Part shown: positions 1 through 7,445 of the stretch, in pieces
How positions within the stretch are numbered: the first letter of the stretch is position 1
Layout: each line of letters opens with the position of its first letter
Source: an uncultured Planctomycetaceae bacterium
GTDB lineage: Bacteria > Planctomycetota > Planctomycetia > Pirellulales > UBA1268
Length of the DNA: 14,655 nt
Assembly (NCBI GenBank): GCA_903885855.1
Contig: CAISKG010000074.1
Span: 1 to 14,655, forward strand
Reading direction: 5' to 3'
The notes under the pieces: model-generated
What the model was told of the DNA's origin: nothing
Databases searched by the model: none
What the model saw: the letters and a program-made list of their open reading frames with translations, nothing else
Translations under genes and position numbers: made by a program

Positions 1-879
1 CTCCCCGGCTTCGTCGCCATGTGCCCCGGCGGCCATCCGGTGAAGGGGCCCGACAATTGGCAATCGGGATTCCTCCCCGGCTCGCTCCAGGGGACGGCGA
101 TCGACTCCCAGCACACGGAGATCGCCCGGCTCATCGAGAACATCACGAGCCCCCACGCCAGCCCCGAGGTGCAGCGCCGCCAGCTCGATTGGCTCCTGCG
201 CGCCAACGCGGCCCACCGCGAGGGGCGGGCCGATCCGCGCCTCGACGCCCGGATCCACTCCTTCGAGATGGCCTTCCGCATGCAGGCCGAGGCCGCCGAC
301 GCCTTCGACGTCACGCGCGAGACGGCCGCCACGCGCGCCCTCTACGGCGACAGCGTCCACGGCCGCCAGACGCTCATCGCGCGCCGCCTCCTCGAGCGCG
401 GCGTGCGCTACGTGCAGCTGTGGCACGGCGCCGGCCAGCCCTGGGACAACCACGAGCAGATCGAGTCCAACCACCGCACCCTCGCCGGGCAGATCGACCA
501 GCCCGTCGCCGCGCTCCTGGCCGACCTCGCCGACCGCGGCATGCTCGACGACACCCTGGTGCTCTTCGGCGGGGAGTTCGGGCGGACGCCGACGGTGGAG
601 CTCGGCGGCGACGGCACCGCCAAGGCGGGACGCGACCACAACCACTACGGCTTCTCGGTGTGGCTCGCCGGCGGCGGGATCAAGGGGGGCCAGGCCTACG
701 GCGCCACCGACGACTTCGGCTTCAAGGCGGTGGAGCACCCGGTGAGCGTCCACGACCTGCACGCCACCATGCTCCATCTCCTCGGCTTCGACCACGAGCG
801 TCTCACGTTCCGCTACGCGGGGCGCGACTTCCGCCTCACCGACGTCTCCGGCCGCGTGATCACCGAGCTCCTCACCTGA
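1..879 (+). CDS. DUF1501 family protein, 3' part (5' end outside window)
   Basis: The reading frame is open from base 1 and ends at TGA 877-879. The ATG at 19 is internal: the residues before it (LPGFVA) align with LPGFVV in the DUF1501 protein at 10900, so about 170 N-terminal residues lie off the left edge. Family landmarks seen in order are FEMAFRMQ, ALYG, RRLLERGVRYVQLWHG, GGEFGRTP, GRDHNHYGFS, WLAGGGIKGG, GATDDFGF and HATMLHLLGFDHERL. DUF1501 belongs by fold to the alkaline phosphatase/sulfatase-like superfamily and is typically exported by a twin-arginine signal, which would be in the missing part. No substrate is known to me. A DUF1553 partner gene would be expected just upstream of the window. 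The family call is firm; the function is unknown. Confidence 0.93.
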   Translation, partial: LPGFVAMCPGGHPVKGPDNWQSGFLPGSLQGTAIDSQHTEIARLIENITSPHASPEVQRRQLDWLLRANAAHREGRADPRLDARIHSFEMAFRMQAEAADAFDVTRETAATRALYGDSVHGRQTLIARRLLERGVRYVQLWHGAGQPWDNHEQIESNHRTLAGQIDQPVAALLADLADRGMLDDTLVLFGGEFGRTPTVELGGDGTAKAGRDHNHYGFSVWLAGGGIKGGQAYGATDDFGFKAVEHPVSVHDLHATMLHLLGFDHERLTFRYAGRDFRLTDVSGRVITELLT

Positions 880-886
880 CGCCGCC

Positions 887-899
887 GCCCCGGAGGGGC
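887..899 (+). promoter_or_regulatory. Ribosome binding site of the DUF1559 gene inside a small hairpin
   Basis: GGAGGGG at 892-898 sits just ahead of the GTG start at 902 and is the best Shine-Dalgarno match in the window, which supports that start. The same bases form the right side of a perfect 5-bp GC stem (887-891 pairing with 895-899, loop GGA). Folding would therefore hide most of the ribosome binding site. Short GC stems are common by chance in DNA this rich in G and C, so a regulatory role is only a possibility. Confidence 0.5.
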
Positions 900-901
900 C
901 C

Positions 902-1774
902 GTGACCCGTCGCCGTGCCTACACCCTCGTGGAGCTGCTCGTCGCGATCGCGATCATCGGCGTCCTCCTGGCGCTGTTGCTCTCAGCGGTGCAGGCGGCG
1001 CGGGGGGCCGCCCGGCGCGTGGCCTGCGCCAACAACCTCCGCCAGACGGTGCTGGCGGCGACGGTGCTCGTCGACGCCCGGCGTGCCCTGCCGGCGGGCA
1101 CGCTCCTGGCCGGCACGCCGCAGCCCTGGCGCGGGTGGCTGGTGACGCTGCTGCCCTACCTCGAGCGCGGCGCCGTGGCGGCGGCCGTGGACGCCGAGTA
1201 CCGGGCCTCGCCCGATCCCTTCGACGTCGTCGCGCACCCCTGGTTCACGAAACCGATGCCGGAGTTCTCCTGCCCCGACGACGGCCGCTGCCTCGACGCC
1301 CCCTTCGCGCCGAATTGGGGCGTCAACGCCGGCCTGACGAGCTACATGGGCTGTCTGGGGAGCGATTCGGCCCTCCGCGACGGCGTCCTCTTCGGCAACT
1401 CGGCGATCCGTCTGGCCGACGTCACCGACGGCACGAGCCGCACGCTCTTGTGCGGCGAGCGGCCGCCGTCGCCGCAGTTCGACTGGGGCTGGTGGTACGC
1501 GGGGGTCGGCAACGGCGCGGGGGAGCTCGACCACACCGTGGGCACGCTCTCGCACGACAGCAACATGTACGGCGACTGCGGCCCCGGCCCCTATCCCTTC
1601 CAGCCGGGCGACCTGCGCGACGAGTGCGCCACGAACCACTTCTGGAGCACGCACCCGGGCGGAGGCCATTTCGCGCGGGTCGACGGCTCGGTGCGCTTCC
1701 ACACCTACGACGGCGCGGCCGTCCTCGTGCCCCTCTCCACCCGCGCCGGCGCCGAAAGCGCCGCCGACGACTGA
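902..1774 (+). CDS. DUF1559 domain-containing pseudopilin-like protein
   Basis: A 290-residue protein starting at GTG 902. The N-terminus is a type IV pilin/type II secretion pseudopilin leader: basic residues 2-5, then A6-Y7-T-L-V-E11, followed by a hydrophobic helix to about residue 32 and the AVQAAR segment typical of planctomycete DUF1559 proteins. The glutamate lies at +5 of the mature protein if cleavage falls between A6 and Y7; the residue before the cut is Ala rather than the usual Gly. The C-terminal H-x9-DG motif is present (H251, D261-G262). The protein is probably processed by a prepilin peptidase and anchored in the cytoplasmic membrane with its globular part outside; its biological role is not established. 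It follows the DUF1501 stop by 22 bases and may be cotranscribed with it. Confidence 0.93.
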   Translation: MTRRRAYTLVELLVAIAIIGVLLALLLSAVQAARGAARRVACANNLRQTVLAATVLVDARRALPAGTLLAGTPQPWRGWLVTLLPYLERGAVAAAVDAEYRASPDPFDVVAHPWFTKPMPEFSCPDDGRCLDAPFAPNWGVNAGLTSYMGCLGSDSALRDGVLFGNSAIRLADVTDGTSRTLLCGERPPSPQFDWGWWYAGVGNGAGELDHTVGTLSHDSNMYGDCGPGPYPFQPGDLRDECATNHFWSTHPGGGHFARVDGSVRFHTYDGAAVLVPLSTRAGAESAADD

Positions 1775-1799
1775 CCCCCGCCCGGCCCCGCCGATCGCC

Positions 1800-2831
1800 A
1801 TGCACGAAACCTTCGCCGACGTCGCCGCCCTCGACGAGCACCTCGCGCGTCCCACCGCGGCGGCGGTCGAGGCCCTCGCCCGGCTCGACGGCGACGTCGT
1901 CGTCCTCGGGGCGGGGGGGAAGATGGGGCCGGCGCTGGCACGCATGGTGCGGCGGGGGCTCGACGCCGCCGGCCTGACGGCGCGCCGCGTCACGGCGGTG
2001 TCGGGGTTCAGCGACCGCGCCAAGGCCGCGGCCCTCGAGCGCGACCGGGTCGCCACGGTGGCCTGCGACCTCATGGACCGCGACGCGGTGGCCCGGCTCC
2101 CCGACGCGGGGCTCGTGCTCCACCTCACCGGGCAGAAGTTCGGCACCGGCTCCGATCCCGCCCGCACCTGGGCGGTGAACACGCTGGCGCCGGCCGCGGC
2201 GCTCGACCGTTACGCGGGGGCGCGGATCGTGCTCTTCTCCACCGGCTGCGTCTATCCGCTCGTGCCCGCCGACGGCCCCGGCGCCGACGAGGCGACGCGC
2301 CTCGAGCCGGCCGGGGAATATGCCAACGCCGCGGTGGCGCGCGAGCGTGTGGCGGGGTTCCTCGCGGCCCGGTCGGCCACGCCGCTGCTCCTCTTCCGCC
2401 TCTGCTACGCCGTCGAGCCACGCTACGGCGTGATCCACGACGTTGCCCGGCGCGTGGCCGCCGGCGAGCCGGTCGACGTGCGCATGGGATGGGTGAACCT
2501 CATCTGGCAGCGCGACGCGGCGGCGCTGGCGATCCGCTGCCTCGAGGCGGCGGCCGTGCCGCCGGCGGCGCTCAACGTCACGGGCCTGGAGCGGCTGTCG
2601 GTGCGGGCGCTGGCGGAACGCTGCGGCGCGCTGCTCGGCCGGCGGCCCGTGTTCGCCGGCGCGGAGGCGCCGCAGGCCTGGCTGTGGGACGCGCGCGCGT
2701 GCCACGCGCGCTTCGGGCCGCCGGAGACGACGGCCGACGAGGCGGTGCGGATGGTCTGCGCGTGGGTGGCGCGCGGGGGGGAGTCGTTCGGCAAGCCGAC
2801 GAAGTTCGAGGTCCTCGATGGACGCTTCTGA
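1800..2831 (+). CDS. NAD-dependent epimerase/dehydratase-like protein (atypical extended SDR)
   Basis: A 343-residue protein. A Rossmann nucleotide-binding loop is clear: GAGGKMG at 37-43 fits GxxGxxG after the strand VVVL. The middle contains FSTGCVYP, the usual position of the SDR Ser/Thr, followed by an acidic stretch and Y174. The Y-x3-K motif reads Y174-A-N-A-A178, so the catalytic lysine is replaced by alanine. The later part (FRLCYAVEPRYGV, NVTG, GKPTKFEV) resembles sugar-nucleotide epimerase C-termini. It probably binds NAD(P), but classical epimerase or dehydrogenase chemistry is doubtful. No good ribosome binding site precedes the ATG. The stop overlaps the next gene by 14 bases, which suggests joint action with the DHDPS-like enzyme, perhaps on a sugar acid; the substrate is inferred, not shown. 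The frame is intact, so this is not a decayed gene. Confidence 0.85.
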   Translation: MHETFADVAALDEHLARPTAAAVEALARLDGDVVVLGAGGKMGPALARMVRRGLDAAGLTARRVTAVSGFSDRAKAAALERDRVATVACDLMDRDAVARLPDAGLVLHLTGQKFGTGSDPARTWAVNTLAPAAALDRYAGARIVLFSTGCVYPLVPADGPGADEATRLEPAGEYANAAVARERVAGFLAARSATPLLLFRLCYAVEPRYGVIHDVARRVAAGEPVDVRMGWVNLIWQRDAAALAIRCLEAAAVPPAALNVTGLERLSVRALAERCGALLGRRPVFAGAEAPQAWLWDARACHARFGPPETTADEAVRMVCAWVARGGESFGKPTKFEVLDGRF

Positions 2832-3843
2832 CGCCGGGCTGCGGCGCCGGCTCGGCGCCGGCCTCGTGATCCCCGCGCATCCGCTGGCCCTCGACGCGCG
2901 GCGCCGCCTCGACGAGCGCCGCCAGCGGGCGCTGTCGCGCTACTACCTCGCCGCGGGCGCCGGCGGACTGGCCGTGGGCGTCCACACCACGCAGTTCGCG
3001 ATCCGGGAATCCGCCGTGGGCCTGCTCCGGCCGGTGCTCGAATTGGCCGCCGAGGAGGTGGCACGCTGCGGCCGGCAGGTGGTGCGGATCGGCGGCGTCT
3101 GCGGCGCCACGTCGCAGGCGGTCTCGGAGGCGACGCTCCTCCGCGATCTCGGCTACGACGCCGGCCTCCTCTCGCTCGCCGGCCACTCCGGCGACGACGA
3201 CGCGCTGCTGGCCCATTGCCGCGCCGTCGGGGAGGTGCTGCCGCTGGTGGGCTTCTACCTCCAGCCGGCCGTCGGCGGCCGCGTGCTGTCGCACGCCTTT
3301 TGGCGCCGGTTCGTGGAGATCCCGGCCGTGGTGGCGATCAAGGTGGCGCCGTTCGACCGCTACCGGACGCTCGACGTGGTGCGTGCCGTCGCGCTCTCGG
3401 GCCGGGACGACGTCGCCCTCTACACCGGCAACGACGACTGCGTCGTCGCCGATCTGGCCGGCGTGTTCGACGTGGAGGGGCGGCGGATGCGGTTCGCGGG
3501 GGGACTGCTGGGCCACTGGGCCGTCGACACGCGCGCCGCCGTGGCGCTCCTCGACCGCTGCCGCCCCGGCGGCATGGACGCCCGCCTCGCCGCCGACGCC
3601 GTCGCCGTCACCGAAATGAACGCCGCCTACTTCGACGCCGCCCACGGCTTCCGCGGCTGCATCGCCGGCCTCCACGAGGTGCTCCGCCGCCAGGGGCTCC
3701 TCGAGGGGATCTGGTGCCTCGACGAGGGCGAGGGGCTGAGCCCCGGGCAGGCCGCGGAGATCGACCGGGTGCGCCGGGCCCGGCCCGATCTCTGCGACGA
3801 CGCCTTCGTGGCCGCCGGCCGCGACGCCTGGCTGTCGGGATGA
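2818..3843 (+). CDS. Dihydrodipicolinate synthase (DapA/NAL aldolase) family protein
   Basis: A 341-residue protein in the class I aldolase family that includes DapA, N-acetylneuraminate lyase and sugar-acid dehydratases. The Schiff-base lysine is K175 in VVAIKVAPF, and the catalytic tyrosine is Y147 in GFYLQP. Their spacing of 28 residues equals that of Y133 and K161 in E. coli DapA. The paired threonines that help bind the substrate carboxylate are T57-T58, but the usual GTTGE context reads HTTQF, so the substrate is unlikely to be that of true DapA. The enzyme should be cytoplasmic. It starts inside the preceding epimerase-like gene; GAGG at 2808-2811 supports the ATG at 2818. It ends 113 bases before the next gene. 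An aldolase or dehydratase on a 2-keto acid is the best guess; the exact reaction is not deducible. Confidence 0.88.
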   Translation: MDASDAGLRRRLGAGLVIPAHPLALDARRRLDERRQRALSRYYLAAGAGGLAVGVHTTQFAIRESAVGLLRPVLELAAEEVARCGRQVVRIGGVCGATSQAVSEATLLRDLGYDAGLLSLAGHSGDDDALLAHCRAVGEVLPLVGFYLQPAVGGRVLSHAFWRRFVEIPAVVAIKVAPFDRYRTLDVVRAVALSGRDDVALYTGNDDCVVADLAGVFDVEGRRMRFAGGLLGHWAVDTRAAVALLDRCRPGGMDARLAADAVAVTEMNAAYFDAAHGFRGCIAGLHEVLRRQGLLEGIWCLDEGEGLSPGQAAEIDRVRRARPDLCDDAFVAAGRDAWLSG

Positions 3844-3956
3844 GCCGCGGCCGCCCCGCGGAGCGGCCCGGATGGACGCGCCGGCCCGGCCGCGGTCGAA
3901 TGGGGGGGTGCGACGGCCGCCGGCCGGCGCGGGGATTCACCCGGGAGGTGGGGATC
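3844..3956 (+). promoter_or_regulatory. Leader region ahead of the six-gene run, with a ribosome binding site
   Basis: At 113 bases this is the largest gap in the window. It is extremely GC-rich, and I cannot recognise a -35/-10 promoter or any operator. GGAGG at 3944-3948, 8 bases before the ATG at 3957, is a good ribosome binding site and fixes that start. The region carries several short self-complementary stretches, including GCGGCCGC near its left end, but no T-run that would mark an intrinsic terminator. By position it is the most likely site for a promoter driving 3957-12330. Confidence 0.4.
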
Positions 3957-5261
3957 ATGGCGACGACGGCTCGGATCGCGGCGTGCCGGTGGGGGGCGTG
4001 GGTGCTGCTCGCGGGGCTCGTGATGGGCGGCGCGGCGGCCGCCGACGAGGTCCCCTCGGGAGCGGCGGCGACGTGGCTGCAGTGGCGCGGCCCGTCGCGC
4101 GACGGCCGCGTCGACGGCGCGACCTGGCCGGAGGGGCTCGACGCCTCGCGGCTGGAGCAGGTGTGGCGCGTCGATCTGGGCCCGAGCTACTCCGGTCCGA
4201 TCGTCACCGAGAAGCTCGTCTACGTCACGGAGACGCGCGACGCGAAGACCGAGCACGTCCGGGCCCTCGACCGCGCCACCGGCGCCGAGGTGTGGCAGGC
4301 GTCGTGGGAGGGGGCGATGACGGTGCCCTTCTTCGCCGCCAGCAACGGCTCCTGGATCCGCGCGACGCCGGCCTACGACCCCGGCGCCGACGGCGGCCCC
4401 GGCCGGCTCTACGTGGCGGGGATGCGCGACGTGCTGGTGTGCCTGGAGGGGGACACCGGCAAGGAGGTGTGGCGCGTCGACTTCATGAAGCTCTTCGGCA
4501 GCAGCCTGCCGGCCTTCGGCTTCGTGTCGAGCCCGCTGGTGATCGGCGACGCGGTCTACGTGCAGGCCGGCGGCGGCTTCTGCAAGCTCGACAAGGCGAC
4601 CGGCACCCTGGCGTGGCGCGTGCTCGACGACGGCGGCGGGATGAACGGCAGCGCGTTCTCCTCCCCCTTCCTCGCTGAGATCGGCGGGAAGCGGCAGATC
4701 CTCGTGCAGGGGCGCGAGGAGCTCGCCGGGGTCGATCCGGACAGCGGCGCGGTCCACTGGAAGCGGCCGGTGGAGGCCTTCCGCGGCATGAACATCGTCA
4801 CCCCCACCGTGAGCGACGGAAAGGTGTTCACGACCAGCTACGGCGGGGGCTCGTTCCTTTTCGACGTGCCCGCCGACGGCTCGGCGCCGGGCGAGCCGGT
4901 GTGGCGCAACAAGGTGCAGGGCTACATGTCGACGCCGATCGTGCGCGACGGCCACGCCTACGTGCATCTGCGCAACCAGCGCTTCGCCTCCATCGATCTG
5001 GCCACCGGCAAGGAGGACTGGATCTCCACCCCCTACGGCAAGTACTGGAGCCTGGTGATGCAGGGGGACCGGATCCTGGCCCTCGACGAGACCGGCGATC
5101 TCCGCCTTCTCCGCGCCGCGCCGGCGGCCTTCGAGTTGCTCGGCGAGGCCAACGTCTCGAAGCGCGAGAGCTGGGCGCATCTGGCGGTCACCTCGGGCCC
5201 CGGCGGCACGGAGCTGTGGGTCCGCGACATCTCGGGGATCACCGCCTGGCGGTGGAAGTGA
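3957..5261 (+). CDS. Secreted PQQ-binding-like beta-propeller repeat protein
   Basis: A 434-residue protein from ATG 3957. This start was chosen because it has GGAGG 8 bases upstream and yields a signal peptide: a basic N-region, a hydrophobic core at about residues 13-24, and an AAAA-DE cleavage area near residue 29. In-frame ATGs further upstream (3840, 3897) would bury that signal. After WLQWRGPSRDG at 40-50 come repeated blade motifs (VWRVDLG, AEVWQASWEG, EVWRVDF, LAWRVLDDG, VHWKRPVE, DWISTPYG), each with the Trp and acidic or turn residues of PQQ-like/BamB-type propeller blades. I see no catalytic residues of a quinoprotein dehydrogenase, so a binding or scaffold role outside the cytoplasm is more likely than an enzyme. 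One base separates it from the phosphatase gene. The family is firm; the role is unknown. Confidence 0.88.
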   Translation: MATTARIAACRWGAWVLLAGLVMGGAAAADEVPSGAAATWLQWRGPSRDGRVDGATWPEGLDASRLEQVWRVDLGPSYSGPIVTEKLVYVTETRDAKTEHVRALDRATGAEVWQASWEGAMTVPFFAASNGSWIRATPAYDPGADGGPGRLYVAGMRDVLVCLEGDTGKEVWRVDFMKLFGSSLPAFGFVSSPLVIGDAVYVQAGGGFCKLDKATGTLAWRVLDDGGGMNGSAFSSPFLAEIGGKRQILVQGREELAGVDPDSGAVHWKRPVEAFRGMNIVTPTVSDGKVFTTSYGGGSFLFDVPADGSAPGEPVWRNKVQGYMSTPIVRDGHAYVHLRNQRFASIDLATGKEDWISTPYGKYWSLVMQGDRILALDETGDLRLLRAAPAAFELLGEANVSKRESWAHLAVTSGPGGTELWVRDISGITAWRWK

Positions 5262-5262
5262 G

Positions 5263-6573
5263 ATGACCGCGGGCACGGACGACGCGCGGCGGATCGCCGA
5301 TCTGGAGCGGATCCTCGACGCCGCGCGGGCCATCGGCGCCACCGTCGACCTCGACGCGCTCCTCGGCCGGATCGCCGACGCCGCCACCGCCGTGCTCGAC
5401 TGCGAGCGTGCCACGGTCTATCTCCTCGACCACGAGCGTGGGGAGCTCTCGAGCCGCGTGGCCACCGGCATCGCCGGCTCGCCGATCCGGGAGATCCGCT
5501 TCCCGGTGGGGGTGGGGATCGCCGGCGAGGTGGCGGCCGGCGGCGGCGCCGTGAACCTCGCCGACCCCTACGCCGACCCGCGTTTCAATCCCGAGTTCGA
5601 CCGGCAGAGCGGATTCCGCACGACGAGCCTCCTCACGCTGCCCCTCACCGGCCACGACGGGGCCACGGTGGGCGTCCTGCAGGTGCTCAACAAGCGCGGC
5701 GGCCCCTTCACGCCCCGCGACGAGTGGCTCGTCTCGACGCTCTCGGTGCAGGCCGGCGTGGCGATCGAGCGCCAGCGCCTGCTCGCGGCGGCGGCGGTGC
5801 AGGCGCGGATGCAGCGCGATCTCGAGGTGGCGCGCGAGATCCAGCAGGGGCTCCTGCCCCGGGTGCCCCCGGACCTGCCGGGCTGGGACGTGGCCGGATG
5901 GACGCGCCCCGCCGACGAGACCGGCGGCGACTGCTTCGACTGGCTGCGCCTCCCCGACGGGGCGCTGGCGCTCCTCATCGGCGACGCCACCGGCCACGGG
6001 ATCGGGCCGGCCTTGATCTCGGCCGAGGCCCGGGCCCTGGTGCGCGCCACCGTCACGCAATCGCGCGACCTCGCCCGGCTCGTGCCCCACGTCAACGACC
6101 TCCTCGGCGAGGATCTCCGCGAGGGGACGTTCGTGACGGCCTTCATCGGCCTTCTCGATCCCGCCGGGGGGCGGATCGACTACTCGAGCGCCGGCCACGG
6201 CCCGATCCTCGAGTTCGACGCCGCCACCGGCACCGTCACCGAGCACCCCACCCATGGCACGCCGCTGGGGATGTTTCCCGGGATGGAATACGATCCGCCG
6301 TCGCGCATCGATCTCGAGCCCGGCGACATGCTGCTGTTGTTCACCGACGGCTTCTTCGAGTGGGCGCGGCCCGACGGCGAGCAGTTCGGCGCCGAGCGGC
6401 TCGCCGAGGTCGTGCGGCGCCTGCGCGACCGCCCCGCCGCCGAGATCATCGCCGCGGTCGACGCCGCGGTGAGGGCGTTCGCGGCGGGCACCCCGCAGGC
6501 CGACGACTGCACGGCGGTGGTCGTCAAGCGGCTCCCGCCGGCCGCGCCCCTTTCCCCGGGAGACGCCCGATGA
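5263..6573 (+). CDS. GAF domain-containing PP2C/SpoIIE-type serine phosphatase (RsbU-like)
   Basis: A 436-residue soluble protein without signal peptide or membrane helix. A GAF sensor domain spans about residues 15-170. A short linker with EIQQGLLP, typical of RsbU-type proteins, leads into the PPM phosphatase domain at about 200-425. The metal-binding acids are all present: D223 in GGDCFD, D241 in GDATGHG, D362 in FTDGFFE, and D414-D415 in QADDCTA; the SAGHGP motif is also there. It should be an active Mn/Mg-dependent phosphatase that dephosphorylates a phosphoserine protein, classically an anti-anti-sigma factor, under control of a ligand or redox signal at the GAF domain. No STAS protein or anti-sigma kinase gene is in the window, so its target is unknown. 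It follows the propeller gene by 1 base and overlaps the dioxygenase gene by 4 bases (ATGA). Confidence 0.93.
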   Translation: MTAGTDDARRIADLERILDAARAIGATVDLDALLGRIADAATAVLDCERATVYLLDHERGELSSRVATGIAGSPIREIRFPVGVGIAGEVAAGGGAVNLADPYADPRFNPEFDRQSGFRTTSLLTLPLTGHDGATVGVLQVLNKRGGPFTPRDEWLVSTLSVQAGVAIERQRLLAAAAVQARMQRDLEVAREIQQGLLPRVPPDLPGWDVAGWTRPADETGGDCFDWLRLPDGALALLIGDATGHGIGPALISAEARALVRATVTQSRDLARLVPHVNDLLGEDLREGTFVTAFIGLLDPAGGRIDYSSAGHGPILEFDAATGTVTEHPTHGTPLGMFPGMEYDPPSRIDLEPGDMLLLFTDGFFEWARPDGEQFGAERLAEVVRRLRDRPAAEIIAAVDAAVRAFAAGTPQADDCTAVVVKRLPPAAPLSPGDAR

Positions 6574-7445
6574 CGCGCCCGCTCGACGACGACCAGGTGG
6601 CCGAGTACCGGCGCGAGGGCTACGTCGTCGCGCGCGGGTTCTTCGCACGCGACGAGATCGAGCTCCTCGGCCGTGCGGCGCGCGAGGACCGCGAGCTCGA
6701 CCGCCACGCCTTCGGCCGCGCCGACGGCGAGGGGGGCGTGGTGCGGCTCTCGCTGTGGAATCATCCCGGCGACGGGATCTACGGGATGGTGGCGCGCTGC
6801 GAGCGCATGGTGCGGTCCGCCGAGCGCCTCCTCGAGGGGGAGGTCTACCACTACCACTCCAAGATGATCATGAAGGACGCGCGCGTGGGGGGCGCGTGGA
6901 CGTGGCACCAGGACTACGGCTACTGGTACAACAACGGCGTCCTCTTCCCCTGGCTCGTGAGCGTGTCGGTGGCGGTCGATCCCTCCACGCGGGCCAACGG
7001 CTGCCTGCAGGTCATCCCCCGGTCGCACGAGGCGGGGCGCATCGACCACGTCCTCTCCGGCGAGCAGGCGGGGGCCGACATGGACCGGGTGCGCGAACTC
7101 CTCGGGCGGCTGCCGCTGGTGCATTGCGAGATGGAGCCGGGGGACGCGATCTTCTTCCACCCGAACCTCCTCCACCGCTCCGATCCCAACCGCTCCGAGC
7201 AGCCGCGCTGGTCGATGATCTGCTGCTACAACGCCGCCCGGAACGACCCCTACAAGGACTCCCACCACCCGCGCTACACCCCGCTCGAGGTCGTGCCCGA
7301 CGGCGCGATCCGCGCGGTGGGGGCGCGGCGGTTCGCCGATGCCGGCGGCGACGTCGGCTGGCTCGAGGCGGTCCGCGACCGCTCGGCGACGGGGCTCGAG
7401 GCGCCGGAGTCCGGGAAGCCGGCCTCCGGGGAGTCGCGGCCGTGA
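6570..7445 (+). CDS. Phytanoyl-CoA dioxygenase (PhyH) family protein
   Basis: A 291-residue member of the PhyH branch of Fe(II)/2-oxoglutarate oxygenases. The iron-binding triad is visible: H113-x-D115 in WHQDYGYWYNN and H202 in NLLHRSDPNRS. R213, 11 residues after the distal histidine, is the likely 2-oxoglutarate carboxylate anchor. The sequence between them (NGCLQVIPRSH and EPGDAIFFHP) is standard for the family, so the enzyme should be an active cytoplasmic hydroxylase; the substrate cannot be read from sequence. The start overlaps the phosphatase stop as ATGA, with GGGAG at 6558-6562 as ribosome binding site. The last 20 or so residues form a low-complexity Pro/Gly/Ser tail. It overlaps the oxidoreductase gene by 4 bases, suggesting successive steps in one pathway. 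Confidence 0.92.
   Translation: MTRPLDDDQVAEYRREGYVVARGFFARDEIELLGRAAREDRELDRHAFGRADGEGGVVRLSLWNHPGDGIYGMVARCERMVRSAERLLEGEVYHYHSKMIMKDARVGGAWTWHQDYGYWYNNGVLFPWLVSVSVAVDPSTRANGCLQVIPRSHEAGRIDHVLSGEQAGADMDRVRELLGRLPLVHCEMEPGDAIFFHPNLLHRSDPNRSEQPRWSMICCYNAARNDPYKDSHHPRYTPLEVVPDGAIRAVGARRFADAGGDVGWLEAVRDRSATGLEAPESGKPASGESRP

Noticed and set aside
1800..2831. Pseudogene call for the epimerase-like gene because of the missing lysine
   Set aside because: The frame is intact over its full length, other motifs are well formed, and it overlaps the next gene tightly, so a functional variant is more likely.
3216..3956. Long N-terminal extension of the propeller protein
   Set aside because: The upstream in-frame codons overlap the DHDPS-like gene and encode Arg/Gly/Ala-rich sequence; a good ribosome binding site and a signal peptide place the start at 3957.
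3627..5414. A roughly 595-codon minus-strand frame
   Set aside because: Antisense to the DHDPS-like and propeller genes, with low-complexity composition and no domain or signal.
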